From Clostridium hydrogenum (GTDB taxonomy: Bacteria > Bacillota > Clostridia > Clostridiales > Clostridiaceae): a stretch of DNA of 64,000 nt. Location: NCBI RefSeq assembly GCF_021432385.1, contig NZ_JAEACT010000003.1, positions 372,001 to 436,000 of the forward strand, in the 5' to 3' direction. Positions 35,182-43,686 of the stretch are shown here, in pieces; within the stretch, counting starts at the first letter, position 1, and every line of letters starts with the position of its first letter. The position numbers were made by a program, and so were the translations under genes. The notes under the pieces were generated by a model. The model did no database searches, was not told where the DNA came from, and saw only the letters and a program-made list of their open reading frames with translations.

Positions 35182-36840
35182 CTAACTTTTAATACCCAAA
35201 AATTTTAATATAGGGTCACTCAATGTCACTATATCGGCAGCAATAGCTAATGCTTTAATTCCACCCTCACTTAATCTATTTCTTAACTCGTTCCAGTCGA
35301 TTATACTTTTTTCGGTTCTACATTCATCATTCTTTTCTTTTGCCTCTATTATTTCAGATATTGACCCCACTACCTTAAATTTTTCTGAATCATTCATTAC
35401 TATCTCTTTATTAATCAATAGACATTCTTTAAACGCCTTTAGCTTTATTAAATCCTCATTGCTTAAATTTTGTTTACTATTAAAGCTAACTTGATTAAAC
35501 GTGTTATTGTGTACATGATTATTTTGTCCACCAACCCCAACTGGCCCATTGTATGTATTGTTATACACTATTTTCTCCTCCTTTTTATACCTGTGCGATA
35601 TCTTAATTCTAGCTTCAGATGCAATATAAGTTCCTCTATTTACTATTTCAACAAAAGATTGGTTTTCCCTTATTTTCTGCACTATACCTGTTATTACATC
35701 CATTATACTATTGTCATCAAGTTCTTTTAACGGTATAATTCTACAATTTTTTAGACTTTTTCTCCAAATAACTAAACATGGCACATCTTCAAAATTTATT
35801 GTAGTACTTAATTCTTCTATTTTATTAACAATCGCATATCCAGTTATATTCTTTCTTAAATCATCTTTACTATAATAAATATCTAAATGATTTTGTGTCA
35901 TATCATCCAGTCGCTTCCACTTCCCATCCATAAACTTTATAAACCCATCTTCATTACCAAATAGTAATAGTGCATGCATTTTTACTTCATTATATCTTCT
36001 ATATGTAAACATATGAATATTCTTAAATAATGCTAATTTTAGTTGAAGTTTAGTTGTCCAGTTACTTTCATAATTTATAACTTTTTTTATACTTTTTTCT
36101 AGTACCTTATTTCCTTTCGAAAAATTATTAATTAGCATATCTAAATCTTCTTTGTTTATTTCATCATTTTTATAACTTTCTATGAAATTAATTATATTTT
36201 TAAAATCAAATTCATCATTAGGCCTATTAACCATAAATTCGTATATATTATTGTTTGATAAATAATCATTAGTTGAACTTACAAGTCTATCTACTTTTTC
36301 AGCAAAGCCTTCATATCTATCACTTATTAATGAACATGCTCCATCCTCATAATTAAAATTGTTTACACTCCTGTAATAGTCCTCAAATGATTCTAATAAA
36401 TTCCACCTAAACTTTTCTATAAGTTCCTCTATATATACCCCTATTTCGTTATCATATTTACAATTATTGCGAAAGTATTTTAGCTTATTTAAAAATTTAT
36501 ATTTACCTCTATTAATGTTAATGAATTGAATATATCCAGATAACTGATTGTTTAGTCTTACATCATTATATAAAACACTATCTCTTAAAAACTTTCTTAA
36601 ACATCGTTCACATCTAAGAATATATATAATATTTTCAATCACATTTCCTTCTTCATTTCTCAAGTTTGATTGAAAAATATTCAATATAAACTTAATTGTA
36701 TTATCAAAGTTATTTAGGTTATCTAACTGATATATATATTCTTTTGCTAACTCTTCTATATTGACATCTCTTTCTTTGTAGTCTATATTGTTAATCCATT
36801 CTAAAAAAGCTATTATTTCATATTTGGGAACCCTAATCAT
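35182..36840 (-). CDS. Unrecognised 552-aa protein with a defence-like layout
   Basis: I do not recognise this family with certainty. Residues 1-270 are predicted mainly helical and charged. About 290-430 form an alpha/beta region (MHALLLFGNEDGFIKFMDGK, DIYYSKDDLRKNITGYAIVN, VPCLVIWRKS). A Gly/Asn-rich bridge GPVGVGGQNNHVHNNTFNQV follows at about 428-447, then a helical stretch, and a hydrophobic C-terminal helix (GGIKALAIAADIVTLSDPIL). Gly/Asn bridges followed by such helices are seen in bacterial effector and abortive-infection proteins (for example AbiTii-like), so an antiphage role is inferred from architecture and location only. No catalytic motif is clear. The gene abuts the left island repeat. 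Confidence 0.6.
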   Translation of the reverse strand: MIRVPKYEIIAFLEWINNIDYKERDVNIEELAKEYIYQLDNLNNFDNTIKFILNIFQSNLRNEEGNVIENIIYILRCERCLRKFLRDSVLYNDVRLNNQLSGYIQFININRGKYKFLNKLKYFRNNCKYDNEIGVYIEELIEKFRWNLLESFEDYYRSVNNFNYEDGACSLISDRYEGFAEKVDRLVSSTNDYLSNNNIYEFMVNRPNDEFDFKNIINFIESYKNDEINKEDLDMLINNFSKGNKVLEKSIKKVINYESNWTTKLQLKLALFKNIHMFTYRRYNEVKMHALLLFGNEDGFIKFMDGKWKRLDDMTQNHLDIYYSKDDLRKNITGYAIVNKIEELSTTINFEDVPCLVIWRKSLKNCRIIPLKELDDNSIMDVITGIVQKIRENQSFVEIVNRGTYIASEARIKISHRYKKEEKIVYNNTYNGPVGVGGQNNHVHNNTFNQVSFNSKQNLSNEDLIKLKAFKECLLINKEIVMNDSEKFKVVGSISEIIEAKEKNDECRTEKSIIDWNELRNRLSEGGIKALAIAADIVTLSDPILKFLGIKS

Positions 36841-37182
36841 TGTTTCTCTCCTACTCTGTACTAGCCAATATCTCTCTTAAAATTAACGTAGTTACATTTT
36901 TTATTGTTTTTCTAGTAGTATTTCCTTATTAAAGGTAATTTATTATAATAATTCATATTACCATAACTATATTCTACATAAATTTCAACTTTCCTCCAAG
37001 ATAATTAAATTTTTTCTACTATAAGAAAGCTGTTAAAATAAATGAAGATTCAATATAAATATAATATTATCATTTCTTTTTCAATAGCACTAAATGTGCC
37101 TTTAACGTAATTTAATAAAAGTTAAAAACACTAATACAATCACATACTAGTCTTTTTAACTACTATCTTTTTAATATTACTT

Positions 37183-37266
37183 TTAGTCACTCCATTTCTT
37201 TTTAGAAGTCTTATACAGCCAAACTCCAAACATTACTCCACCTGTGAAACTTAATTCTATTAACAT
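37183..37266 (-). CDS. 27-aa membrane peptide
   Basis: ATG 37266 to TAA 37183 encodes a 27-residue peptide beginning MLIELSFTGGVMFGVWLYKT and ending in a basic tail (KKKWSD). AAGGAGGAATAAA precedes the start. One short hydrophobic stretch suggests a membrane peptide. Together with the next peptide upstream it lies about 340 bases before the 552-aa gene. Function unknown. Confidence 0.5.
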   Translation of the reverse strand: MLIELSFTGGVMFGVWLYKTSKKKWSD

Positions 37267-37298
37267 TTTATTCCTCCTTGAACTACCTTCTATACTGC

Positions 37299-37406
37299 TT
37301 AATATTTAATATCTGCTGTGTCTACAAACTGTACAGTTAAATCTACAACAACACATGCGGTAATTCCTACAACTACACCTATTCCAAAAACTAAGTATTT
37401 TATCAT
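37299..37406 (-). CDS. 35-aa membrane peptide
   Basis: ATG 37406 to TAA 37299 encodes a peptide with the hydrophobic helix MIKYLVFGIGVVVGITACVV and a polar tail ending DTADIKY. AAAGGAGGTGAGAATT is an excellent ribosome binding site. It resembles the very short membrane proteins (such as DUF3789-like) found in clostridial mobile elements, but this is only a resemblance. It is 32 bases upstream of the 27-aa peptide, on the same strand. Confidence 0.5.
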   Translation of the reverse strand: MIKYLVFGIGVVVGITACVVVDLTVQFVDTADIKY

Positions 37407-37550
37407 AATTCTCACCTCCTTTCATAGCTCTACTGCATTAGAAATTTAATCTTACCCATATTATTATGCAATGCTTCTACATATCTTAAATAAGGTTTTC
37501 TTTCTAGCGGAGGCTCTTATACTAACAAACTCTTTTTCCTGCAAAAAACT

Positions 37551-39463
37551 AAAGAGGGTGTCGCATTAGCATAAAAAAATATGCTAATGCGACACCCTTG
37601 TTTTTAGCTGTTTATGCTATTTTTTAGCAATATTCTGATTGATAGCAAGTTCAACATCAAAAAAACTGTTCACTTTAATAAGCCTTTGCTATTGAGGCTT
37701 TTTTCGAATTAAAATGATTTTAAGATTTTAAAATCAAGCACTTTTTTTGATTGGAAAAAGATGTGTTTCGGTTTTATCCAATTGAATTTTATTATGTAAC
37801 TTATTTACATTATGTGCCATTGCGAGCAAAATACTTTCCGCCAAAACATTATTTTTACCTTTGCTTAAATATCTGCGAAATCCCATATCTTGTTTTATCT
37901 CTCCAAAAGAACCTTCTACTTGAATGCTTCGATTCATCCTTAATTTACAACCTTCCTCGCTTACAATTCTTTTAAGATTATCTTTACGAAGTTCATTGAA
38001 TAGTTTAGAAGTTTCAAGATTTTTAGTTCTTTCTTCTAATGGAGTTTTACAATTATGTCCTTTTATGCATTTGCTCTTATATTTACAATTACTGCAATCT
38101 TCGCATGTATAAATTGTTTTTTCACTTATATAGCCTGTCTTGCTCTTCCTGTTTACTATTTTATTCACAGTTAACTTCTTATTATTTTTACAGGTATAGT
38201 AATCACCAAATTCATTATATTCCATATTCTCTATCCTACTTATATCACTTTTATATTTCTTCGTTTTAGATATTTCATAATTTGTTGGTTTAATAAATGA
38301 TAGCTGCATATTTTCTTTAATGTAAACATAATTTTCTTCGCTCTCATAACCTGCGTCCGCAGTTATGTTTGAGTACTTAAAATGCAGAAGATTTTCCATA
38401 CTTTTTATAAATGGAATTAATGTTGTGGTATCTGTAGGCTGAGGGCCTACAGTAAGCCATACTATGTATTGAGAATCTACTCCATGTTGAACATTGTAAG
38501 CAGGTTTTAACTGACCATTTTTCATTGCATCTTCTTTCATTCTCATAAATGTTGCATCGTTGTCAGTTTTTGAATAGCTGTTACGTTCACCACAAGTATA
38601 GATTTTTTTTGTATATTCTTTTAGCTTTTCAAGGTATTCTTCAAGTGTTTCAATAGAACGTTGAATTGGATTTTTTCGTTTTCCACATCCATGTACAAAT
38701 TCTATATTTTCCTTCTGTTTTAAAGTATAAAGTTTCTTTCTAAGTTTTTTTATATGCTTTATTTTAACCTTGTTTTCATATACAATTTTTATACCATATA
38801 GTTCTTCACACTCAGCTACAAAATCAGCCAATTTAGAAAGCAATCTTTCTAAATTTTTGCATACTGATTTCTTCCAAACAAAAGTATATTTATTAGCACA
38901 AGCTTCTATTTTAGTACCATCAATAAATATATCATTTCCCATAACTTCTCCAATTTCATAAAGGAAATTAGACATTTCAGCCATGATTTCCTTTGCGCAT
39001 AGCGCAAAGTGTATACTGCGAAACCTTGCAAATGTAGAATGATCAGGTGCTTTAGAATCTCCTAAAAGGTACATAAAATTAACATCCCTTTTACAGGACT
39101 GTTCCATTTCTCTTGATGAGTAATTATGATTCATATAAGAATAAAGTACAATTTTAAGCATCTGACGTGGCGTTGCTTGATTCTCCCTTATACGAGAGTA
39201 AGTCGAATACAAATATGTTAAATCCATCTCCTCAATAAATTGACTTAGCAAACGCACCGAATCATCAGCCGGAATTATGTACTCAATATTTAGTGGAAGT
39301 TTTAATTGATAATCTCCCTGAATTGAAGTATAATTTTTATGTAAATTAATGTGTTTAGTCATATGTTAATTTTACCATAAATCTTTCACTCTTTTGAGTG
39401 AGAGATTTATTTTTTGTATTAAAAAAGACTATCGCACTAATTTTTTAGTGCGACAGCCCCTTT
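37551..39463. mobile_element. Complete IS1182-family insertion sequence
   Basis: About 1.9 kb with one intact transposase gene. The ends are imperfect inverted repeats: left AAAGAGGGTGTCGCATTA, right (complement) AAAGGGGCTGTCGCACTA. Each end is itself a hairpin; the left one (37555-37598) is a perfect 19-bp stem around AAAAAA. The element cuts the 3' end of the serine recombinase remnant. The same end sequence recurs in repeats A and B, the 60445 element and the 26662 terminator. Confidence 0.85.
37734..39362 (-). CDS. IS1182-family transposase
   Basis: An intact 542-aa DDE transposase. The N-terminal domain has ATPRQMLKIVLYSYMNHNYS and SREMEQSCKRDVNFMYLLGD, typical of IS1182/IS5-like transposases. 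The first catalytic Asp is in IFIDGTKIEA, the second in ITADAGYESEEN, and the Glu in QVEGSFGEIKQDMGFRRYL. A Cys-rich segment (CEDCSNCKYKSKCIKG) lies before the last motif. As all motifs are present the element may still be active. Confidence 0.93.
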   Translation of the reverse strand: MTKHINLHKNYTSIQGDYQLKLPLNIEYIIPADDSVRLLSQFIEEMDLTYLYSTYSRIRENQATPRQMLKIVLYSYMNHNYSSREMEQSCKRDVNFMYLLGDSKAPDHSTFARFRSIHFALCAKEIMAEMSNFLYEIGEVMGNDIFIDGTKIEACANKYTFVWKKSVCKNLERLLSKLADFVAECEELYGIKIVYENKVKIKHIKKLRKKLYTLKQKENIEFVHGCGKRKNPIQRSIETLEEYLEKLKEYTKKIYTCGERNSYSKTDNDATFMRMKEDAMKNGQLKPAYNVQHGVDSQYIVWLTVGPQPTDTTTLIPFIKSMENLLHFKYSNITADAGYESEENYVYIKENMQLSFIKPTNYEISKTKKYKSDISRIENMEYNEFGDYYTCKNNKKLTVNKIVNRKSKTGYISEKTIYTCEDCSNCKYKSKCIKGHNCKTPLEERTKNLETSKLFNELRKDNLKRIVSEEGCKLRMNRSIQVEGSFGEIKQDMGFRRYLSKGKNNVLAESILLAMAHNVNKLHNKIQLDKTETHLFPIKKSA

Positions 39464-39476
39464 ATAAACTATAACC

Positions 39477-40285
39477 TTATGAACATAATTTTATATGAAC
39501 TTTTTTACACTCTGGTATATTTCTCTCTAATACATAGACTTTAAACATAGCAAACATATTTTTAACCTGTTCCTCTGTAATGCTTGGAATATTATTTTTA
39601 ACTTCTAGCTCTTTAATGCTAAATTCAAGCTTTGATTTTCTCTCCTCTAGTTCCTCCATTTTAGCCTTAAATTCGCTTTGACAGAACCCATTAGTTATTG
39701 CTACAACTATATTGTCTATCTGCTTTTTAACCTCGCTTAATTTCCTAAGCATTATTTCAGCAGATTCCTTTTCATTCTTAGATTGTTCCACTATGTGTTT
39801 ATTTATTTTTTCAACTAATATTGGAACTGCCTTGTCATTTATGATATTTTTCTCTAGCTCCGTCAAAACAAACTCTTCTACATACTCTTTTCTTATTTCC
39901 TTATTGTCACAGTTTCTTTTCTGCACCCTGCATCCACACCTATAAGATACATATTTAGGCTTGTCCTTTGGCTTCCTTCTATTGCCCTGCATAGCTGAAC
40001 CGCAGTGTCCACAGTATATCAAGCCTGTAAGCAAATACATCTCTTTGCCTTATTAGCTCCAGGTTCTTTTTTTCTTGCAACCATCATTTCTTTAGCCGTT
40101 GAAAGCCTTCTTTTGCTACTATAGCTGGAATTCCTCCATCTATTTTTATTATTTCACTTTCCTCCTTTGGCGAATGACTATTTCTTCTACCAAAAGTATC
40201 TTTCTTTGAACTCTTATTAAAAACATATACTCCGCTATATTTTTCATTATCCAATATACCGTATATACTATTTAGTGCTAGAATA
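39477..40285 (-). pseudogene. Large serine recombinase remnant (C-terminal part only)
   Basis: Frames read NSIYGILDNEKYSGVYVFNK (40285-40195), EIIKIDGGIPAIVAKEGFQ, then after two frameshifts MYLLTGLIYCGHCGSAMQGN with a zinc ribbon (CGHCG, CGCRVQKRNC) and the long coiled coil of site-specific serine recombinases, down to 39477. Near the end a further shift joins KK to F-I-stop-NYVHKVIVYK, exactly where the IS1182 element begins. The catalytic N-terminal domain is missing; an IS3-family element abuts the upstream end. This was probably the integrase of the island. Confidence 0.85.
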
Positions 40286-40311
40286 AAAATAAGATATGGG
40301 GGAACTTAATC

Positions 40312-41505
40312 ATGAGAAAACAGCATGACAAACAATTTAAAGAAGATGCTGTAAAGTACTACGTAGATCATAAAGAACTTGGAGTACAGGGTTGTGCTAA
40401 AAACCTTGGTATAGGTGGCAGTACTTTATCAAGGTGGATTAGCGAGTCTAAGAGTGAAAATTGTATTCAGGTTCGTGGTTCTGGTAATTATTCTAGTGAT
40501 TAACAAAAAGAAATTGCACAATTAAAGTGTGAACTTCGTGATACAAAGGATGCTCTCGATGTATTAAAAAAAGCTATAAGAATTCTGTGAAAGTGACAGA
40601 AGCAATTTATTTTGAAGTACAAAATAAATGTGAAAACCTCGGGAAGGAACGCCGGGTTTCTGTCAGCGTAATGCTTTATATATTAGGCGTTTCACGTTCA
40701 AGGTATAATTCATGGCTGCATCACCTAACTTCAAATCAACAGAAGAGAAAAAAGCTTATAAAAGATAAAATTAAAGAAATTTATGATAAATCACACCAAA
40801 ATTATGGTGCTCCTAAAATTGCTAAGGAGATACAGAAAACTGGTGAAAAAATATCCGAACGTACTGTTGGAAAGTATATGAAAGAACTTGGAATTAAAGC
40901 TCATATATATAAAACCATATACTGTCACTACCAAAAATTCTGATTTTAGCAGTAAGCTTGAAAATATCTTAAATGAGCAATTTAACCCAACTACACCAAA
41001 CGCAGTTTGGTGTACAGATATTACTTATCTTTGAACTAATGCAGGTTTTGTATACCTTACAAGCATCATGGACTTATATTCTCGAAAATTTATAGCTCGG
41101 ACTCTTTCTGAAACTTTAAATGTTTCTTGTGTTATCAACACAATTAATAAGGCCAAGAAAAATAGAAAGCTTGTCAATCCAGTTGTTATACACAGTGATA
41201 GAGACAGCCAATACGTGTCAAAAGAATATAAAAAAGCCACTTCAAAAATGGTACTTAGTTATTCTAAAAAAGCTTATCCATAGGATAATGCGTGTATTGA
41301 ATCTTTTCATGCAATCATTAAACGTGAATGGATAAACCGCTTTAGAATTAAAAATTATCGTCACACATATATTCTTGTATTTGAATATATTGAAACATTC
41401 TATAATACTGTAAGAATTCATAGTCATTGTAATTATATGTCACCAAATAAGTTTGAAAAAGTATACGAAAAAGTCAATAACTCTAGTATGTCAATAGCAA
41501 GTTAA
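40312..41505 (+). pseudogene. Degenerate IS3-family transposase (orfAB)
   Basis: OrfA (helix-turn-helix, KQFKEDAVKYYVDHKELGVQ) has a stop at 40501-40503, after which QKEIAQLKCELRDTKDALD continues. OrfB starts near 40587 (VSVSVMLYILGVSRSRYNSW), loses frame at about 40920, then resumes with NAVWCTDITYL, a stop, NAGFVYLTSIMDLYSRKFIA, IHSDRDSQYVSKEYK, another stop and NACIESFHAIIKREW. The D, D and E of the rve domain are still visible but the gene has at least three stops and one frameshift. It interrupts the recombinase remnant region. Confidence 0.88.
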
Positions 41506-41632
41506 AATATAGAAAACAACCGAATTTTCTCATTTTAATTTGTACTTTGTATTCTTTTAGTACTTCTTGATATACTTTTCCTTTCATTTTTCTCTCTAGC
41601 TCCTTATTGTTTATAAAATATAAACTAAAAGA

Positions 41633-41662
41633 CCTTAACAACCAGTTACTGGTTAATTAAGG
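41633..41662 (-). terminator. Terminator of the methyltransferase gene
   Basis: CCTTAATTAACCAGT and ACTGGTTGTTAAGG pair on the minus strand and are followed by TCTTTTAGTTT, 20 bases after the stop codon. Confidence 0.75.
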
Positions 41663-41682
41663 CTTCTTATTTTTATAAGACT

Positions 41683-42921
41683 TTACAAATTACTTAATAA
41701 TTCCTTTTGTGTGCCATTAATTTTTTTATCTAGTTTCTCATAACACCAAAAACCATTTTTTCTTCTTAATTTAACTTGATTATCAGTAAATAAAACATTG
41801 CTTTCTTTACTGATATTTTGTAATAATTTTAAATCTATAGACTTATTATTAAACCTATAGACAATATCATCTAAACTACCTATTTCTACACCAACCCAAT
41901 TTCTTTTTAAATATTCTGCTACAACATATGTCGTTCCACTACCGCCAAATGGATCAAATACTGTATCTCCTTCATTCGATGCTAACGATATTACTCTATA
42001 TAATAGCTTTACAGGTAACTCATTAGATTCTCTATTTTTGTATTTCTTGTGTCTAACAGGATTAATATCCATAAAAATATCTGATATTGATAATCCACAA
42101 GGATCTAAACTTTTTTTCTTACCACCATAATCTCGAATTTCTCCTCCACAATGTCTACATGTCTGTACCGGAATTCTTTGCTTATTAAAAACTTTAGGGC
42201 GCTCTCCTTTTATATAATACAAGAGAGAATAGTGTTCTGGTTGTAATTTTTTTGCAACTGGTATTAATCCTTTCATTGATACAGATATCCAATGCCTAAA
42301 ATTTGCATATTTGTTAAGAATATTAGATGTATAAGAGTTCCAATAAGGAAGATTATAAATAAATATGGATCCTCCAGGAGATAATATTCTCAAACATTCT
42401 AAAATCCATTTTTCTGTCCATTCTATATATTCCTGTTCAGATATATAATCATTTATTCCTGATTCATAAGTCTTTTTCAAATTAAACGGTGGATCTGCAA
42501 ATATTAAATCAACCGAGTTATCTTTCATACCTTTCATAATGTTTAGGCAATCACCTTTATATAATTTACCATACTTTGTACTAAAGTTTTCTTGTAACTT
42601 AACATCTCTTTCACTACAATTATCTTCCAAATTATAATTATTAACTATCACTTCTGGATTTCTTGATATCCATTCTATTAACTCATTATCTACTATTCCT
42701 AATCTTAACTTTAATTCTAACTCCGAGCAATTCTTAAACTTTAAAATACTATCAAGTGCCTTGCCACTTGGGAAAATCATCTTATTATTATAAAACTCTA
42801 ACTCTGTTGATTTGATATTTAACTGCTTCGATATATTCTTCAAATCATCTTTATTATAAATACTCAATTCTTTAAATAACCTATTTATATGTAAATTCTT
42901 ATCATTTGACAAATCAATCAC
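41683..42921 (-). CDS. Type II DNA methyltransferase (beta class)
   Basis: A 412-aa site-specific methyltransferase. Catalytic motif IV is FADPPFNLKK (143-146 for DPPF), preceded by KLYKGDCLNIMKGMKDNSVD. The SAM motif I VFDPFGGSGTTYVVAEYLKR comes near the C-terminus, an order that defines the beta class. A Cys cluster (CRHCGGE...DPCG) lies between. DPPF is commonest in N6-adenine enzymes, though N4-cytosine cannot be excluded. It is divergent from the BamHI-like endonuclease gene with about 137 bases between starts, and should protect its target site. One GGATCC lies inside this gene at 42367-42372. Confidence 0.93.
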   Translation of the reverse strand: MIDLSNDKNLHINRLFKELSIYNKDDLKNISKQLNIKSTELEFYNNKMIFPSGKALDSILKFKNCSELELKLRLGIVDNELIEWISRNPEVIVNNYNLEDNCSERDVKLQENFSTKYGKLYKGDCLNIMKGMKDNSVDLIFADPPFNLKKTYESGINDYISEQEYIEWTEKWILECLRILSPGGSIFIYNLPYWNSYTSNILNKYANFRHWISVSMKGLIPVAKKLQPEHYSLLYYIKGERPKVFNKQRIPVQTCRHCGGEIRDYGGKKKSLDPCGLSISDIFMDINPVRHKKYKNRESNELPVKLLYRVISLASNEGDTVFDPFGGSGTTYVVAEYLKRNWVGVEIGSLDDIVYRFNNKSIDLKLLQNISKESNVLFTDNQVKLRRKNGFWCYEKLDKKINGTQKELLSNL

Positions 42922-43057
42922 CTCTTAATTATATTAGTATTTTATCATAAATCTAATTAAATAAAACCTTATAAACGTTTATTCATTTATATAGCTTATT
43001 TACTTATAAATGCCATAAATGTATAATGGTATTATTGTACAAGCTAGGAGGGTTTAT

Positions 43058-43660
43058 ATGAAAATAACTAATGTCGTTACATTAATATCTAATGGAGCTT
43101 TTTCTAATAGTGTTGAATATAAAAGTATAGAAAATGATGTACTTAATGCAATTAAATGCATCGAAAACCCTATTGGTAGTAAATCATTTATCTTAAACTC
43201 TGGTAAACAAGCAAATGGAGTAAAACCCATCAAAGAAATGTTTATAAATTACTTAAACGAACATAATTGGCAAGATGAAAGAAAAATAAAAGATAGAGAC
43301 ATGAAAAAACGTAGAATCGATTCTACTTATAAACTAAATGATACAAATCAATATTTTGGAGTAGAGTGGGAAACAGGAAATATTTCTTCTAGTCATAGGG
43401 CTATTAATAGACTATTGTTAGGTATAGTTGAAGGCAAATTACTAGGTGGAATACTAGTTCTTCCTTCAAGAAAAATGTATTATTATTTAACTGATAGAAT
43501 TGGTAATTTCCAAGAGCTTGAGCCTTATTTCAAGTTATGGTCTTTATTCTCTAATCAAATTAATAATGGTGTTTTAAAAATAATTGAAATAGAACATGAT
43601 AGTGTTAGTGATAGAATTGCACCATTTAAAAAAGGCACAGATGGTAGAGCATTAAAATAA
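43058..43660 (+). CDS. BamHI-like type II restriction endonuclease
   Basis: A 200-aa protein from ATG 43058 with CTAGGAGGGTTT upstream; an in-frame ATG at 43019 lacks a site. It aligns by eye with BamHI: NGVKPIKE (BamHI NGVVPIKE), RRIDSTY with Asp88 (Asp94), GVEWETGNISSSHRAINRLL with Glu103 and Glu105 (Glu111 and Glu113), and YYYLTDRIGNFQELEPYF (YYLTDRVTNFEELEPYF). All catalytic residues are kept. It should cut DNA as a dimer at a BamHI-type or GATC-core site; the exact site is inference. No controller (C) gene was found between it and the methyltransferase. Confidence 0.92.
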   Translation: MKITNVVTLISNGAFSNSVEYKSIENDVLNAIKCIENPIGSKSFILNSGKQANGVKPIKEMFINYLNEHNWQDERKIKDRDMKKRRIDSTYKLNDTNQYFGVEWETGNISSSHRAINRLLLGIVEGKLLGGILVLPSRKMYYYLTDRIGNFQELEPYFKLWSLFSNQINNGVLKIIEIEHDSVSDRIAPFKKGTDGRALK

Positions 43661-43662
43661 AT

Positions 43663-43686
43663 GAGAAGTAGTTAACAACTACTTCT
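43663..43686. terminator. Terminator split by the IS256-family insertion (left part)
   Basis: GAGAAGTAGT-TAACA-ACTACTTCT lies directly after the endonuclease stop. Its continuation, ACTACTTCTCTTATTTTT, stands at 45211-45228 beyond the IS. Rejoined, this is a symmetric hairpin with a T-run between two convergent genes. Confidence 0.8.

Noticed and set aside
41506-41632. The missing catalytic domain of the serine recombinase beyond the IS3-type element
   Set aside because: The minus-strand frames there (for example KELERKMKGKVYQEVLKEYK) do not contain the catalytic Ser or resolvase motifs.
43019-43057. A longer BamHI-like endonuclease starting at ATG 43019
   Set aside because: No ribosome binding site precedes it, while CTAGGAGGGTTT stands at the correct distance before ATG 43058.
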